Assembly (NCBI RefSeq): GCF_000372805.1
Contig: NZ_KB889952.1
Location: 1-63,107 of the forward strand
Reading direction: 5' to 3'
DNA from: Marinobacter gelidimuriae
GTDB lineage: Bacteria; Pseudomonadota; Gammaproteobacteria; Pseudomonadales; Oleiphilaceae
Length of the DNA: 63,107 nucleotides
Made by a program: the position numbers and the translations under genes. Shown here piece by piece: positions 29,606 through 39,326 of this stretch. The notes below the pieces were generated by a model that was not told where the DNA came from, made no database searches, and was given only the letters and a program-made list of their open reading frames with translations. How positions within the stretch are numbered: the stretch's first letter is position 1; each line of letters begins with the position of its first letter.

Positions 29606-30721
29606 ATGAAGCGAGTTGGGCTTGTAGGTTGGCGTGGCATGGTGGGTTCTGTCCTCATGCAGCGCATGCGTGAAGAAAACGATTTCGCGGATATCGAACC
29701 GGTATTCTTTTCCACGTCGCAAACCGGGCAACCGGCGCCGGATGTGGGCCGCGATGGCATTCTGCCGCTGCAGGACGCCTTCGATATCGACACTCTGAAA
29801 ACCCTGGACGTGATTTTGACCTGCCAGGGCGGCGACTACACCTCGGCGGTGTATCAGAAACTGCGTGACGCCGGCTGGAACGGCTATTGGATAGACGCTG
29901 CGTCTACCCTGCGCATGGTTGACCATTCTGTGATTGTGCTAGACCCGGTTAACCGCAACGTGATTGACGCTGCGCTCGACAAAGGCGTGAAAGATTACAT
30001 CGGCGGCAACTGCACGGTGAGCCTGATGATGTTGGCCTTGGGCGGTTTGCTGGAGCAGGACTTGATTGAATGGGTATCGCCCATGACGTATCAGGCCGCT
30101 TCCGGGTCCGGCGCGCAGAACATGCGCGAGCTGCTGAACCAGATGGGCGAGCTGAACGGCAGCGTTAAAGCCGAGCTGGACAGTCCGTCTTCTGCGATTC
30201 TTGAGATTGACCGCAAGGTGACCGACACCATGCGTAGTGACGATTTTCCCACCGAGCACTTTGGCGCGCCTCTGGCAGGCAGCTTGATTCCGTTTATCGA
30301 CAAGCAACTCGAAAATGGTATGAGCAAGGAAGAGTGGAAAGCCGGTGTTGAAACCAACAAAATTCTGGGTCGCAGCGACAATCCGATTCCTATCGACGGC
30401 TTGTGCGTTCGAATCGGTGCGATGCGCTCACACAGCCAGGCGCTGACCATAAAGCTGCGCAAAGATCTTCCTGTTGCCGAAATCGAGAAGATTCTGGCCG
30501 CCGGCAACGATTGGGTAAAAGTCATTCCCAACGAGCGCGAGGCCAGCATGCAGGAGCTGACACCGGCAAAAGTAACCGGCACCCTAAGCATTCCGGTGGG
30601 CCGTATTCGCAAATTGACCATGGGGCCGGAGTATATTTCTACGTTCACCGTGGGTGATCAACTGTTGTGGGGCGCGGCAGAACCGCTGAGGCGCATGCTG
30701 CGAATTCTCCAAAGTCGTTGA
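29606..30721 (+). CDS. asd: Aspartate-semialdehyde dehydrogenase Asd
   Basis: NADPH-dependent reduction of aspartyl phosphate to aspartate semialdehyde, the branch point to lysine, diaminopimelate, threonine and methionine. The 371 residues match the gammaproteobacterial form. NADP motif [10 protein letters not shown] is at the N-terminus, the active-site Cys136 is in GGNCTVSLM, and His276 is in [10 protein letters not shown] strong terminator follows, so leuCDB-asd seems to be one transcription unit. A second asd-like gene, which I recall between asd and fimV in P. aeruginosa, is missing. Confidence 0.97.
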   Translation: MKRVGLVGWRGMVGSVLMQRMREENDFADIEPVFFSTSQTGQPAPDVGRDGILPLQDAFDIDTLKTLDVILTCQGGDYTSAVYQKLRDAGWNGYWIDAASTLRMVDHSVIVLDPVNRNVIDAALDKGVKDYIGGNCTVSLMMLALGGLLEQDLIEWVSPMTYQAASGSGAQNMRELLNQMGELNGSVKAELDSPSSAILEIDRKVTDTMRSDDFPTEHFGAPLAGSLIPFIDKQLENGMSKEEWKAGVETNKILGRSDNPIPIDGLCVRIGAMRSHSQALTIKLRKDLPVAEIEKILAAGNDWVKVIPNEREASMQELTPAKVTGTLSIPVGRIRKLTMGPEYISTFTVGDQLLWGAAEPLRRMLRILQSR

Positions 30722-30758
30722 TTTAATGCCAACTGCGTTCGGTTTCAACTAACCGGTG

Positions 30759-30798
30759 AGGGGCGAAGGCTGCTTTCAGCCTTCGCCCCTGTTATTTT
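30759..30798 (+). terminator. Rho-independent terminator after asd
   Basis: A perfect 14-bp stem (AGGGGCGAAGGCTG and CAGCCTTCGCCCCT) with a CTTT loop at 30759-30790, followed by GTTATTTT. It closes the leuCDB-asd unit. The 362-bp gap from 30722 to 31083 holds this terminator and the probable fimV promoter; I see no gene in it. Confidence 0.85.
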
Positions 30799-30911
30799 CA
30801 GAACCATAAAAGCCGGTGTCTCCTCAGCGCTCGCAATAACTTAATCTTTGTAGTGGCTGTGTGTTTGCGATCAAGAGTTAGCAAAGTAGCGCAGCAGTGC
30901 ACTGAAGAACG

Positions 30912-30948
30912 TTGATTCATTGATAAAATGATGCTTATCAACAATACT
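30912..30948 (+). promoter_or_regulatory. Possible fimV promoter region with an inverted repeat
   Basis: TTGATAA and TTATCAA form a 7-bp inverted repeat with an 8-bp spacer at 30920-30941. TTGATT at 30912 or TTGATA at 30920 could be a -35, with weak -10 candidates TTATCA (30935) or AATACT (30943). The exact promoter cannot be settled by eye. Confidence 0.3.
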
Positions 30949-31083
30949 TGCCGAGTTGAGGATTAACGTTTCGCCACACTTATACAACACCCAGACGGAA
31001 GTCATCCAACCTCGTCCGAAACTGCTTTAACGCCGCTGTGCATCTAAGCAGGTACGAATAACGGAGACTGGAAAGGAAAAAGC

Positions 31084-33882
31084 ATGAAGGTACGCAAGCT
31101 TGCGGTTGCTCTGGCACTGGCTGGAGGTCTTGGCTCTGGCGTTGCACAAGCCCTGGGATTGGGGGAGGTGGAGTTGCAGTCCTACTTGAATGAGCCCCTG
31201 GATGCGCAAATTGTGCTGCGCCAGAGTCGTGGCGTCAGCCCTGGTGATGTTTTCGTCAATGTGGCTTCTGAATCCGCCTATCAACGGGTGGGTCTTAATC
31301 GCGGCCAGTTTGCCAGTAAGCTGAAATTTCAGGTGGTTACCCGCAGTGATGGCAGCCTGGCGGTAAGCGTGTCTTCACGTGAACCGTTACGGGAGCCGTA
31401 CCTTAATTTTCTGCTGGAGCTAACCTGGCCCAGCGGCCGCTTGCTGCGTGAATACGCGGTGTTGGTAGACCCACCCGTGTATGCGGCAGAAGCCGGCACC
31501 CGGGAACCGCTTGTAGCGGCATCGTCTGCTGGCCGCAGCAACTCATCGCCCAGCGCCAATAGCGGTGCAGTAAGCCGCCCGGCGCCCGCAAGCTCTGGTT
31601 CCGCACAGTCTCTTGCATCGGGCAATGCTTACGGCCCTACAACCTCGTCTGACACCCTGTGGAGTATTGCCACCAGGATGCGCCCAAACAACAGCGTATC
31701 TGTGCAGCAGGTTATGCTGGCGATTCAAGACCTTAATCCTGATGCCTTTATAGGCGGCAATATCAACCGCTTGAAACGCGGTGAAGTTCTGCGTGCACCC
31801 ACGCTGGCACAAATCCAGCGCCTGGGCCAGGGCGAGGCTAATCAGGTCGTGCGAGCGCAAAACCAGGACACCAACATAACCCGGGCAACGATTGATGCAA
31901 GCCCAGCGGCTACGCCTTCCGCGCCCGCGGCGATAGACGGCGGCGATGCGGAACTGAAACTGATTGTGGCCGAGACTGAGGCACCGCAAGCCGCTGATAA
32001 CACTGAGCAGAGCGGATCTGCCGGTACTGACGGTAACCAGGCCGACGGCGCAGATGCCGGCACCATGGTGGCGCTCGAAGAACTTGACAGTGCTCGCCGT
32101 GAAAACAGCGAGTTGAATAGCCGTGTTGATTCACTTCAGGAGCAGGTAAAAACCCTGCAGCGGTTGCTGGAGCTGAAAAACAGCCAGTTGGCCGACATGC
32201 AGCAGGCTGGTATCAACGGCGATAACGCGGTCGCCAGCATTGACCAGAATGCAGCTGACGAACCCGCAGTGGATGGCGTTGCCGGTGCCGACTCTGCTTC
32301 TGCCGACAATACCGCGACAGAGAATGCTACCAATGATCCGGCCGTTACTGAGGAGCTGGTAACGGATGACGCCGAAACTCAGGCCGAAGCCGAACCGGCC
32401 AGTGCGGTTGCAGCGCAACCTGAACAAGATGCTCAGCCCCAGATCGCACAGCCTGGTCCAGCTGAAGAAAGCGCAGCCCAAGGTGGTTTAGTCGACAGCA
32501 TTATGAATAACCCGCTGTACCAGATGGTTCTGGGCGGCGGCTTGCTTTTGCTGCTACTACTGCTGCTTTTGGTGTCGCGCCGCAAGTCTAAAAATCAGGA
32601 TGCAGCCGAGACCGAGACCGAGACCGAGACTGGGGGCGAGACCGGTACCGATACCGGCTTTGAACGAGCACCCTTGGTTGAACCTGTACCCAGTTCCGGT
32701 TCGTTTGACCTGGATCTTGGTCTGGACGATCAGGAACCGCCAGCACCCGAAGCTGAACCAGACGTTCTGGCAGAGGTTGATTCCTACTTGGCGTACGGTC
32801 AGCACGAACAGGCGGTAACTACTCTGGAGTCTGCGATTTCCCGCGAGCCTAGCCGCACCGAACTGCGTCTGAAGTTGCTTGCGGTCTACGCGGACGCTCA
32901 GAATAGAGTGGCTTTTGAACGTCAGTATGGCGAGCTCAGTGCTTTGGATGATCACGAGGCCATGGCAGAGGCTGATCGTTTGCTGACAGATCTTGAACAC
33001 GCGGAAGCGGCACCCAGCATCGATGATCTTGAATCTGAATTGCGCTCCGGTTCCTTTTCCGGCTCTTTCGGGAGCTTCGATGAGGAATCAGAAGATGCCA
33101 AAGACAGCACCAAGCCAACGTCAGACGATCCTATAGACTACGATCTGACCACTATTGAAGGCCTGGGCGACAAGGGAGAGCCCGCAAAGTCTGAAGCGTC
33201 GGAAGATTTTGTGTTGTCCGACGACTTCGCCAGGGAATTTGCCGATGAAGACGCCGCACCCTTGGCCAAGGCGGACAACACGGCCAAGGCTGACGAACCC
33301 GCCAACACGGCCGGCAAGACGTCTGACGATGACGATCTAAGCCTAGACGAAGCCTTCCTGGACGAGTTGGATGCCGAACTTGATAAAGACGACCCCGAGG
33401 CCGAACTCAAGCCTTTTGACATGCAAGAATCGGATTTGGGCAAGCCGGAGCCTGATCTGGATAAATTGGACCTGGAGATTTCGGACGACGACCTGGCGCT
33501 GATGGGCGAATTTGCTGATAGCGCAGATAGCACCAATCACGCCGGTGGCGATGAAACCGAATCCGAAGCAGAAGAACTGCCGGAAATGACCGACGCAGAA
33601 CTGTTGGCTTTGGAGCTGGGTGACGATCCGCAAGCCGAAGAAGACCTACCCATTGTGGCACCTGGCGCGGCTCGAGCGATCGACGAGAGCGATCTGGGTG
33701 ACGACGATGATTTCGACTTCCTGGCTGGCACTGACGAGGCAGCAACCAAGCTGGATTTGGCGCAGGCCTACGTCGAGATGGGCGATATCGACGGCGCCCG
33801 CGACATTTTGATGGAAGTGGAACTCGAAGGCACCGCTGAACAGAAGGCAGAAGCGAAGGAACTGCTTAAAAATCTGTCCTGA
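31084..33882 (+). CDS. fimV: FimV/HubP pole-organising protein
   Basis: A large inner-membrane polar hub needed for type IV pilus function and twitching in Pseudomonas; orthologues (HubP) recruit ParA-like proteins to the pole. The 932 residues have the full FimV plan: signal peptide (LAVALALAGGLGSGVAQA), the N-terminal periplasmic FimV domain, a LysM-like peptidoglycan-binding region near residues 194-240 (TLWSIATRMRPNN), a coiled coil (about 335-380), one membrane helix (MVLGGGLLLLLLLLLLVS, about 480-498), a long acidic cytoplasmic part with TPR-like sequence, and the C-terminal FimV motif TKLDLAQAYVEMGD. An ETETETET run after the membrane helix comes from a 6-bp repeat. Confidence 0.95.
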   Translation: MKVRKLAVALALAGGLGSGVAQALGLGEVELQSYLNEPLDAQIVLRQSRGVSPGDVFVNVASESAYQRVGLNRGQFASKLKFQVVTRSDGSLAVSVSSREPLREPYLNFLLELTWPSGRLLREYAVLVDPPVYAAEAGTREPLVAASSAGRSNSSPSANSGAVSRPAPASSGSAQSLASGNAYGPTTSSDTLWSIATRMRPNNSVSVQQVMLAIQDLNPDAFIGGNINRLKRGEVLRAPTLAQIQRLGQGEANQVVRAQNQDTNITRATIDASPAATPSAPAAIDGGDAELKLIVAETEAPQAADNTEQSGSAGTDGNQADGADAGTMVALEELDSARRENSELNSRVDSLQEQVKTLQRLLELKNSQLADMQQAGINGDNAVASIDQNAADEPAVDGVAGADSASADNTATENATNDPAVTEELVTDDAETQAEAEPASAVAAQPEQDAQPQIAQPGPAEESAAQGGLVDSIMNNPLYQMVLGGGLLLLLLLLLLVSRRKSKNQDAAETETETETGGETGTDTGFERAPLVEPVPSSGSFDLDLGLDDQEPPAPEAEPDVLAEVDSYLAYGQHEQAVTTLESAISREPSRTELRLKLLAVYADAQNRVAFERQYGELSALDDHEAMAEADRLLTDLEHAEAAPSIDDLESELRSGSFSGSFGSFDEESEDAKDSTKPTSDDPIDYDLTTIEGLGDKGEPAKSEASEDFVLSDDFAREFADEDAAPLAKADNTAKADEPANTAGKTSDDDDLSLDEAFLDELDAELDKDDPEAELKPFDMQESDLGKPEPDLDKLDLEISDDDLALMGEFADSADSTNHAGGDETESEAEELPEMTDAELLALELGDDPQAEEDLPIVAPGAARAIDESDLGDDDDFDFLAGTDEAATKLDLAQAYVEMGDIDGARDILMEVELEGTAEQKAEAKELLKNLS

Positions 33883-33900
33883 TTGGTTATAATCCTTTAA

Positions 33901-33947
33901 ACAAAGCCGGTGCTCAGAGCCTTCTGACCGCCGGCTTTGTCTTTTAA
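33901..33947 (+). terminator. Probable terminator after fimV
   Basis: A perfect 10-bp stem, ACAAAGCCGG and CCGGCTTTGT at 33901-33940, with a 20-base loop and followed by CTTTT. The loop is longer than usual. Confidence 0.6.
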
Positions 33948-33974
33948 CAACCAGACAACACATCGAGCTGACTT

Positions 33975-34886
33975 TTGTTTCTTGAACCCCAGGCGCTTAC
34001 AGCGGATACACCCATTGGCAACGGCCGTGTGGCGTTGGTCTTTGAATACGATGGCCGTGAATTCCACGGCTGGCAGCAACAAAAATCCGGTATCCGTGCG
34101 GTGCAGCAACAGCTGGCAAAAGCCGCCAGCAAAGTTGCCGACCACGGGGTAGAGCTGGTGTGTGCCGGCCGAACCGATGCCGGCGTTCACGCCAGTTATC
34201 AGCTGGTGCACTTTGATACGCCATCTCTGCGTACCATGCGTTCCTGGGTGATGGGTATTAATACAGCCTTGCCTTTCGATATTTCCGTGCGCTGGGCTGG
34301 CCAGTGCGAGGGCGACTTTCATGCCCGGTTCTCCGCGGTTTACCGGCGCTATCGCTACATCATTTATAACAACCCGGTGCGCCCCGGTATTCAGCGCGGT
34401 CAGGTTAGCTGGAACTTTCGGCCTCTGAATGCCGAAAACATGCATCAGGCGGCCCAGGCGCTGGTTGGCGAACACGATTTTAGTGCTTTTCGTGCCGCTG
34501 GCTGTCAGTCTCATAGCCCGATTCGATTTTTACAGAGCATCAGCGTAACGCGCAAAGGCGATTATCTGGTGATTGACGTTCAGGCCAATGCTTTTTTGCA
34601 CCACATGGTGCGCAATATTGCCGGGGCCTTGATGGCCGTAGGTTGCCAGGAGCAGGCGCCGGATTGGATTGGCCAGATTCTGGCGACGAAGAATCGCAGG
34701 CAAGCTGGCGTGACGGCGCCGCCTGATGGTTTGTACCTGGTAGACGTGGGTTACCCCGCCGAATTCGAAATACCCCAGCCCAGCTGTGGCCCGGCGTTTG
34801 CTGAGCCATGGTTCAGCGCGGAGCAGAATCGGCCGGTTGCGGCCACCCATATCCACCGTAAACAAAGGCCGCCCAACTGTGACTAG
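33975..34886 (+). CDS. truA: tRNA pseudouridine synthase A (TruA)
   Basis: Makes pseudouridine at positions 38-40 of the tRNA anticodon arm. The catalytic Asp is residue 68 in [19 protein letters not shown] and the C-terminal [15 protein letters not shown] are conserved. The start is unsure: the frame opens with TTG at 33975 and no clear ribosome site, and a GTG at 34029 directly precedes the family core (VALVFEYDG). At 303 residues from the TTG it is near family length with a short N-terminal extension, as in Pseudomonas. It overlaps trpF by 8 bp. Confidence 0.92.
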   Translation: MFLEPQALTADTPIGNGRVALVFEYDGREFHGWQQQKSGIRAVQQQLAKAASKVADHGVELVCAGRTDAGVHASYQLVHFDTPSLRTMRSWVMGINTALPFDISVRWAGQCEGDFHARFSAVYRRYRYIIYNNPVRPGIQRGQVSWNFRPLNAENMHQAAQALVGEHDFSAFRAAGCQSHSPIRFLQSISVTRKGDYLVIDVQANAFLHHMVRNIAGALMAVGCQEQAPDWIGQILATKNRRQAGVTAPPDGLYLVDVGYPAEFEIPQPSCGPAFAEPWFSAEQNRPVAATHIHRKQRPPNCD

Positions 34887-35505
34887 CCGTGTAAAGATCT
34901 GTGGCCTGACCCGCCCAGAGGATATCGACGCCGCAGTGGCCGCTGGCGCTGACGCAATTGGCCTGGTGTTTTATGACCCAAGCCCGCGGGTTGTCAGTAT
35001 TGATCTGGCGCGGCAGCTGGCCGCGCGGATACCGGCGTTTGTTAGCGTAACGGGATTGTTTGTGAATCCGCAGGCGGATTTTGTAAGGCAGGTGCTGCAG
35101 CAGATGGCTCTTGACCTGCTGCAATTCCACGGTGATGAACCCGCTGCTTTCTGTGAGCAGTTCCAGCGCCGCTGGATTAAGGCCATACGGGTACGGCAGC
35201 AAGGGCAGATTGAACAGGCCTTTGAGGAGTACCAGAATTCAGCCGGTTTGTTGGTCGATGCCTGGCACCCTGAGCAATACGGGGGCACCGGCCACGGATT
35301 TAACTGGTCGCTGATTCCTGAACAACGGCCGTTGCCACTGATACTGGCCGGTGGCTTGCAACCCGCTAACGTTGCCGCAGCCGTGCAGCAGGTACGCCCT
35401 TGGGCGGTGGACGTCAGTGGCGGCGTGGAAATCGGCAAAGGCATCAAATGCGCCAAAAAGATGGCAGACTTCGTGGCCGCGACCAGAAGCGCTGGGTCTT
35501 GGTAG
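34879..35505 (+). CDS. trpF: Phosphoribosylanthranilate isomerase TrpF
   Basis: Amadori isomerisation of phosphoribosylanthranilate in tryptophan synthesis. The 208-residue product shows [20 protein letters not shown] with the catalytic Cys, [20 protein letters not shown], and the phosphate-binding [14 protein letters not shown] with the catalytic Asp. The GTG at 34879 gives the family start (V)TSRVKICG; a longer frame from 34786 is only truA read out of frame. The truA-trpF-accD order is conserved in pseudomonads. No other trp gene is in the window. Confidence 0.94.
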   Translation: MTSRVKICGLTRPEDIDAAVAAGADAIGLVFYDPSPRVVSIDLARQLAARIPAFVSVTGLFVNPQADFVRQVLQQMALDLLQFHGDEPAAFCEQFQRRWIKAIRVRQQGQIEQAFEEYQNSAGLLVDAWHPEQYGGTGHGFNWSLIPEQRPLPLILAGGLQPANVAAAVQQVRPWAVDVSGGVEIGKGIKCAKKMADFVAATRSAGSW

Positions 35506-35663
35506 ACTTACGGATCCGTTAAATAGAGCGCGGGGGCAGGGTACGCGATTGGAAAAATTGGGCCAGCCCGGCGTTATATGTACTATGTTTCATTGAATGA
35601 GACGTTTACACAGCATGGCATGCTGCCAGAATGGGGTAATCAAAACGCTATCCGATGGTGTAA

Positions 35664-35691
35664 TTGTTGGCCGGTAGCGGGTGCTTACAAT
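35664..35691 (+). promoter_or_regulatory. Candidate accD promoter
   Basis: TTGTTG at 35664-35669 and TACAAT at 35686-35691 with a 16-bp spacer, 38 bp before the accD start. It lies in a 224-bp gap after trpF that contains no gene. Confidence 0.5.
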
Positions 35692-35729
35692 AGAACGATC
35701 AAAACAGGTTCTACAGACGGGATTAAATC

Positions 35730-36656
35730 ATGAGTAGTTGGCTAGATAAAATAATGCCGAGCAAGATCCGCTCGGAATCCAAGACGAGGACCGGTGTTCC
35801 GGAAGGCCTGTGGAAAAAGTGCCCGAAATGTGGCGCCTTCCTGTACAAGCCCGAGCTGGAAAAAAATCTGGACGTGTGCCTGAAGTGTAATCACCACTTG
35901 CGAGTGGCTGCCCGCCGCCGCCTTGATATTTTTCTGGATGCAGATGGCCGCGAAGAAATTGGCGCAGACCTGGAACCTTGGGACCGCCTTAAGTTCAAAG
36001 ATACCAAACGTTATAAAGACCGTCTGACGCAGGCCCAGAAAGCGACTGGCGAAAAAGACGCCTTGTTGGCCATGAAGGGCACCACCATAGGGCTCCCACT
36101 GGTGGCTTGCGCCTTTGAGTTCAAATTCCTTGGTGGCTCTATGGGCCAGACGGTTGGCGAAAAATTTGTACGGGCGGCCAATGTGGCGCTGGAAGAACGC
36201 ATTCCTCTGGTGTGCTTTTCTTCCAGCGGCGGTGCACGTATGCAGGAGGCCATTCTTTCGCTGATGCAGATGTCTAAAACCGCCGCTGTTCTTGAGCATA
36301 TGAAGCAGCAAGGCGTGCCGTATGTTTCGGTGATGACCGACCCGGTATTTGGCGGCGTATCGGCCAGCCTGGCGATGTTGGGTGACCTGAATATCGCCGA
36401 ACCTAACGCACTGATCGGCTTTGCCGGGCCGCGGGTAATTGAGCAGACCGTGCGTGAAAAGTTGCCCGAAGGCTTTCAACGCAGCGAGTTTTTGTTGGAG
36501 CATGGTGCTATCGATATGATTCTGCACCGTCACCAGTTGCGTGAGCGCATTGCACACCTGCTGGCAAAATTCGGCAATTTGGAAAAACCTGACGCCGAGG
36601 CGCCCATTGAAATTGAAGTGACTGAAAAGCCGGACGAAGATGCCTCAGTCGCATAA
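35730..36656 (+). CDS. accD: Acetyl-CoA carboxylase carboxyltransferase subunit beta AccD
   Basis: Beta subunit of the carboxyltransferase that makes malonyl-CoA, the first committed step of fatty acid synthesis. The 308 residues include the zinc ribbon Cys31, Cys34, Cys50 and Cys53 (CPKCGAF and CLKCNHH), and the crotonase-fold core [13 protein letters not shown]. The C-terminus ends in an acidic tail after the family core. Its end overlaps folC by 17 bp; accD-folC-dedD are very likely cotranscribed. It complements fabI and the FabH-like synthase in this window. Confidence 0.97.
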   Translation: MSSWLDKIMPSKIRSESKTRTGVPEGLWKKCPKCGAFLYKPELEKNLDVCLKCNHHLRVAARRRLDIFLDADGREEIGADLEPWDRLKFKDTKRYKDRLTQAQKATGEKDALLAMKGTTIGLPLVACAFEFKFLGGSMGQTVGEKFVRAANVALEERIPLVCFSSSGGARMQEAILSLMQMSKTAAVLEHMKQQGVPYVSVMTDPVFGGVSASLAMLGDLNIAEPNALIGFAGPRVIEQTVREKLPEGFQRSEFLLEHGAIDMILHRHQLRERIAHLLAKFGNLEKPDAEAPIEIEVTEKPDEDASVA

Positions 36657-37977
36657 GCCGGATCAGCACGCGCCGAACATAACGGCCCCCGGCGCCGATG
36701 CCAGCCTGGGCCAATGGCTGAGCTACCTTGAGGCCATTCACCCGGTTGAAATCGAGCTGGGACTGGACCGGGTGATGGTGGTTTTGCAGAGACTTTTTCC
36801 GGGTAAGCCCGAGGCTCGCATTATTACCGTGGCCGGCACCAACGGCAAGGGCAGCACGGTTGCAGCTCTAGAAACGCTGTTGCAAGAAGCAGGGCGCCGC
36901 ACGGCGGCCTACATGTCGCCGCATCTTCAGGTGTATAATGAGCGGGTACGCCTGCTGGGCGAGCAGATTTCGGACGCGCAAATGATCCACGCTTTTGAGC
37001 GGGTTCAGGAGGCCAGGGCAGAAGTGTCGTTGAGCTATTTCGAATTCGGCACTCTGGCGGCGTTTGTTGCCATGTCCGAAGCCGATGTAGACGACTGGAT
37101 TCTGGAGGTTGGTCTGGGTGGTCGTCTGGATGCTGTGAACGTGCTAGACGCGGATTTTGTAATCCTTACGTCGATTGATATCGATCATGCGAGCTTTTTG
37201 GGTAACGATCGTGAGTCTATCGGCTTTGAAAAAGCCGGGGTGTTGCGACCGGGTATCCCTGCGGTTTACGCCGATTTTGATCCTCCGCGTTCGGTATTGC
37301 AGCAAGCTTTATCGCAAGAGGTAGACTTGGCGTTGCTGGGCCGCGATTATCAATTGGTGCAGTGTTCAAGGCAGCCGGCGATGGTGAATCTGGAGTTGGG
37401 AGACGAAGAGTTTCGCCTGCCAGATTTTGCCCTGCCGGTGAAAAGTCTGGCTGCAGCGGTTGTTGCGTCCCGCACCTTGGCGCCCAATCTGGGTGTTCAA
37501 CAAATCGAGCGAGCCGTGGCTGGAGTGTCGGTGCCCGGGCGTTTTGAGCAGGTAGCCACTTCGCCGCTGGTGATTCTGGATGTGGGGCATAACCCCCACG
37601 CTGCCTGCTGGCTGGCGAGCCGGTTGCGCCTGTTACAGCACCCGGAAACCCGCATTCACGCGGTCTACGGTGCGCTTGCGGATAAAGACGTGCAAGGCGT
37701 TGCCAAAGCGATGGCCAGCGTGATTCACAGCTGGTATCTGGCCGGACTGTTGAAGGAAGCTCCCCGTGGCTATAGCGCCGAGGCTCTCGGTGCGCAGTTT
37801 GAGCAGTGCGGCATTGCACCTGAAGGTTGCTGGGACTCGGTGCCGGAGGCCCTGGCTGAAGCCCGTGGCCAAGCCCGTGCTAATGACATTGTGATTGTGT
37901 TTGGTTCGTTCTTTACTGTGGCGGCGGCCCGCAACCTTTTGTATCCAAGCGCCGCCGTTACCAACCCGGGAGCATGA
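36640..37977 (+). CDS. folC: Bifunctional dihydrofolate / folylpolyglutamate synthase FolC
   Basis: Adds glutamate to dihydropteroate and then to folates. The 445-residue Mur-ligase-type protein has the P-loop GTNGKGS at residues 66-72, [11 protein letters not shown], and [14 protein letters not shown]. The C-terminal domain includes [10 protein letters not shown]. The start inside accD has no strong ribosome site and is likely coupled. Functionally it links with pabB in this window. Confidence 0.95.
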   Translation: MPQSHKPDQHAPNITAPGADASLGQWLSYLEAIHPVEIELGLDRVMVVLQRLFPGKPEARIITVAGTNGKGSTVAALETLLQEAGRRTAAYMSPHLQVYNERVRLLGEQISDAQMIHAFERVQEARAEVSLSYFEFGTLAAFVAMSEADVDDWILEVGLGGRLDAVNVLDADFVILTSIDIDHASFLGNDRESIGFEKAGVLRPGIPAVYADFDPPRSVLQQALSQEVDLALLGRDYQLVQCSRQPAMVNLELGDEEFRLPDFALPVKSLAAAVVASRTLAPNLGVQQIERAVAGVSVPGRFEQVATSPLVILDVGHNPHAACWLASRLRLLQHPETRIHAVYGALADKDVQGVAKAMASVIHSWYLAGLLKEAPRGYSAEALGAQFEQCGIAPEGCWDSVPEALAEARGQARANDIVIVFGSFFTVAAARNLLYPSAAVTNPGA

Positions 37978-38618
37978 TTGTGGACGGATTAAAGCAGAGG
38001 ATCATCGGCGCCCTGGTGCTGATTTCACTGGCGGTTATTTTTGTGCCGATGATCTTTGACGAGCCCCATTCCGGGCGCAACTCCACCTCGATAAACATTC
38101 CCGAAGAACCGCCATTTCCAGAAGTGAGCACCGAGCCACCACCGCAGACCGTCATGCCAGAATATCAGAGCGTCTCTGGGCCAGAAGCAGCCGCAGCAGA
38201 CCGTGCCAGCGGGTCTGGGGACTTTCAGCTAATTGAAGAAGTGACGCCTGAGGCGCCTGAGCCGACAAATCCGACTGCGGTCAGCAACGCCGTTACGCCG
38301 CCACCGATGGCAGAGGTTAAGCCGGCACCGGCTCGGCCGGAGCCCAATCCGCAAACCGAGGAAGAGTTCAGTCGCTCTCTGGAAGGCGCCTGGGTTGTGC
38401 AGTTGGGCAGCTTTGGCGATGCCGATAACGCCCGGCGTTTGCGTGATAACGCCCGCGAAAAGGGCTACAGTTCACACCTTCAAGAGGTCAGCCGCGGCGA
38501 CACCCGGCTGACCCGGGTATTCAGTGGGCCTTTCGCCAGCAAATCCGAAGCCGAAGCGGCCAAAGCGGCCCTCGACAAGGCTTTCAGTCTCAATAGTTTG
38601 GTCACCAGCCCTGATTAA
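37974..38618 (+). CDS. dedD: SPOR-domain septal protein DedD
   Basis: A 214-residue inner-membrane protein: one membrane helix (IIGALVLISLAVIFVPMIF, about residues 10-28), a proline-rich periplasmic linker, and a C-terminal SPOR domain starting near WVVQLGSFGDADNARRLRD (about 140) that should bind denuded septal peptidoglycan. The folC-dedD-cvpA-purF order is the same as in E. coli. The ATG overlaps the folC stop (ATGA); a GTG at 37980 is the alternative. Confidence 0.92.
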   Translation: MIVDGLKQRIIGALVLISLAVIFVPMIFDEPHSGRNSTSINIPEEPPFPEVSTEPPPQTVMPEYQSVSGPEAAAADRASGSGDFQLIEEVTPEAPEPTNPTAVSNAVTPPPMAEVKPAPARPEPNPQTEEEFSRSLEGAWVVQLGSFGDADNARRLRDNAREKGYSSHLQEVSRGDTRLTRVFSGPFASKSEAEAAKAALDKAFSLNSLVTSPD

Positions 38619-38653
38619 TAAGCCGCCCAGCCAGGTTTTATCGCAACGGTGGT

Positions 38654-38690
38654 TTGGCAGAGGGCGGTTTCCTGATAGAATTCGCCCTCT
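38654..38690 (+). promoter_or_regulatory. Candidate cvpA-purF promoter overlapped by an inverted repeat
   Basis: TTGGCA at 38654-38659 and TAGAAT at 38676-38681 with a 16-bp spacer. An inverted repeat, AGAGGGCG at 38659-38666 and CGCCCTCT at 38683-38690, flanks the -10 element. It is not the E. coli PurR box. It could be an operator, or a weak terminator for dedD. Confidence 0.4.
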
Positions 38691-38714
38691 CTATTTGCGT
38701 CGCCCGGGTGGTTC

Positions 38715-39233
38715 ATGAATGCGTTGATCTGGATTGACTGGGTCATTATTGCGGTTATTACCATATCAACGCTGATCAGCCTGAGGCGCGGCTTTGTTCG
38801 CGAAGCCCTGTCGTTGGTTACGTGGGTAATGGCCTTCATTGTTGCTCGCACATTTCACCCCCAGATGCAGTCGCTACTGGGCAGCACCGTGGAAACGCCC
38901 ATGGTGAGGTCGGTTGCGGCGTTCGCGATTCTGTTTATTGGTACGCTTATTGTGGGCGCCATCATTAACGGCATTATCGGACAGCTGGTGCGGGCCACAG
39001 GCTTATCCGGCACCGACAGGGTGCTGGGTATGGGCTTTGGCCTGTTGCGTGGGGTGTTGGTGGTGGTGGTGGGCATTGCTTTGTTGCGTTACACACCGGT
39101 GTCTCAAGACACCTGGTGGCAAGAATCGCTAATGATTGACCGGTTGTCGGTGTTAGAGGACTGGTCCCGTCGTACCTTTGGTGATGAGCTTTCCGGATTT
39201 CTTACTCCCCAAAGCGCGGAGCAAGGCATCTAG
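38715..39233 (+). CDS. cvpA: Colicin V production family protein CvpA
   Basis: A 172-residue inner-membrane protein with about four hydrophobic segments, starting WIDWVIIAVITISTLISLRRGF and including SGTDRVLGMGFGLLRGVLVV. In enterics it is needed for colicin V export and for bile-salt resistance; its basic role is unsettled. It precedes purF by 93 bp, the usual cvpA-purF arrangement. Confidence 0.92.
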   Translation: MNALIWIDWVIIAVITISTLISLRRGFVREALSLVTWVMAFIVARTFHPQMQSLLGSTVETPMVRSVAAFAILFIGTLIVGAIINGIIGQLVRATGLSGTDRVLGMGFGLLRGVLVVVVGIALLRYTPVSQDTWWQESLMIDRLSVLEDWSRRTFGDELSGFLTPQSAEQGI

Positions 39234-39251
39234 TAAAACCCGGTTATTCAA

Positions 39252-39286
39252 ACGCCAGGCGCTGTATCAGGCAATCTGCCTGGCGT
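39252..39286 (+). promoter_or_regulatory. Hairpin between cvpA and purF
   Basis: A 9-bp stem, ACGCCAGGC and GCCTGGCGT, with a 17-base loop. The following sequence is T-rich but lacks an immediate T run. It could attenuate read-through into purF or stabilise the cvpA end. Confidence 0.35.
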
Positions 39287-39326
39287 GGCTTTCATTCAGT
39301 TTTAACACTCGGAGAATCTCTATTCC

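Noticed and set aside
28424..31083. Missing methyltransferase (leuD-leuB) and second asd-like gene (asd-fimV) as deletions
   Set aside because: The intergenic DNA looks normal, with a terminator and no gene remnants. The comparison is from memory of P. aeruginosa, and many relatives lack these genes.
31084..33882. The acidic second half of fimV as a separate or foreign gene
   Set aside because: Low-complexity acidic sequence after the membrane helix is normal for FimV, and the C-terminal motif is in the same frame.
33888..33893. A perfect TATAAT as a truA promoter
   Set aside because: It lies before the hairpin at 33901-33940, which would probably end its transcript, and no good -35 is at the right distance.
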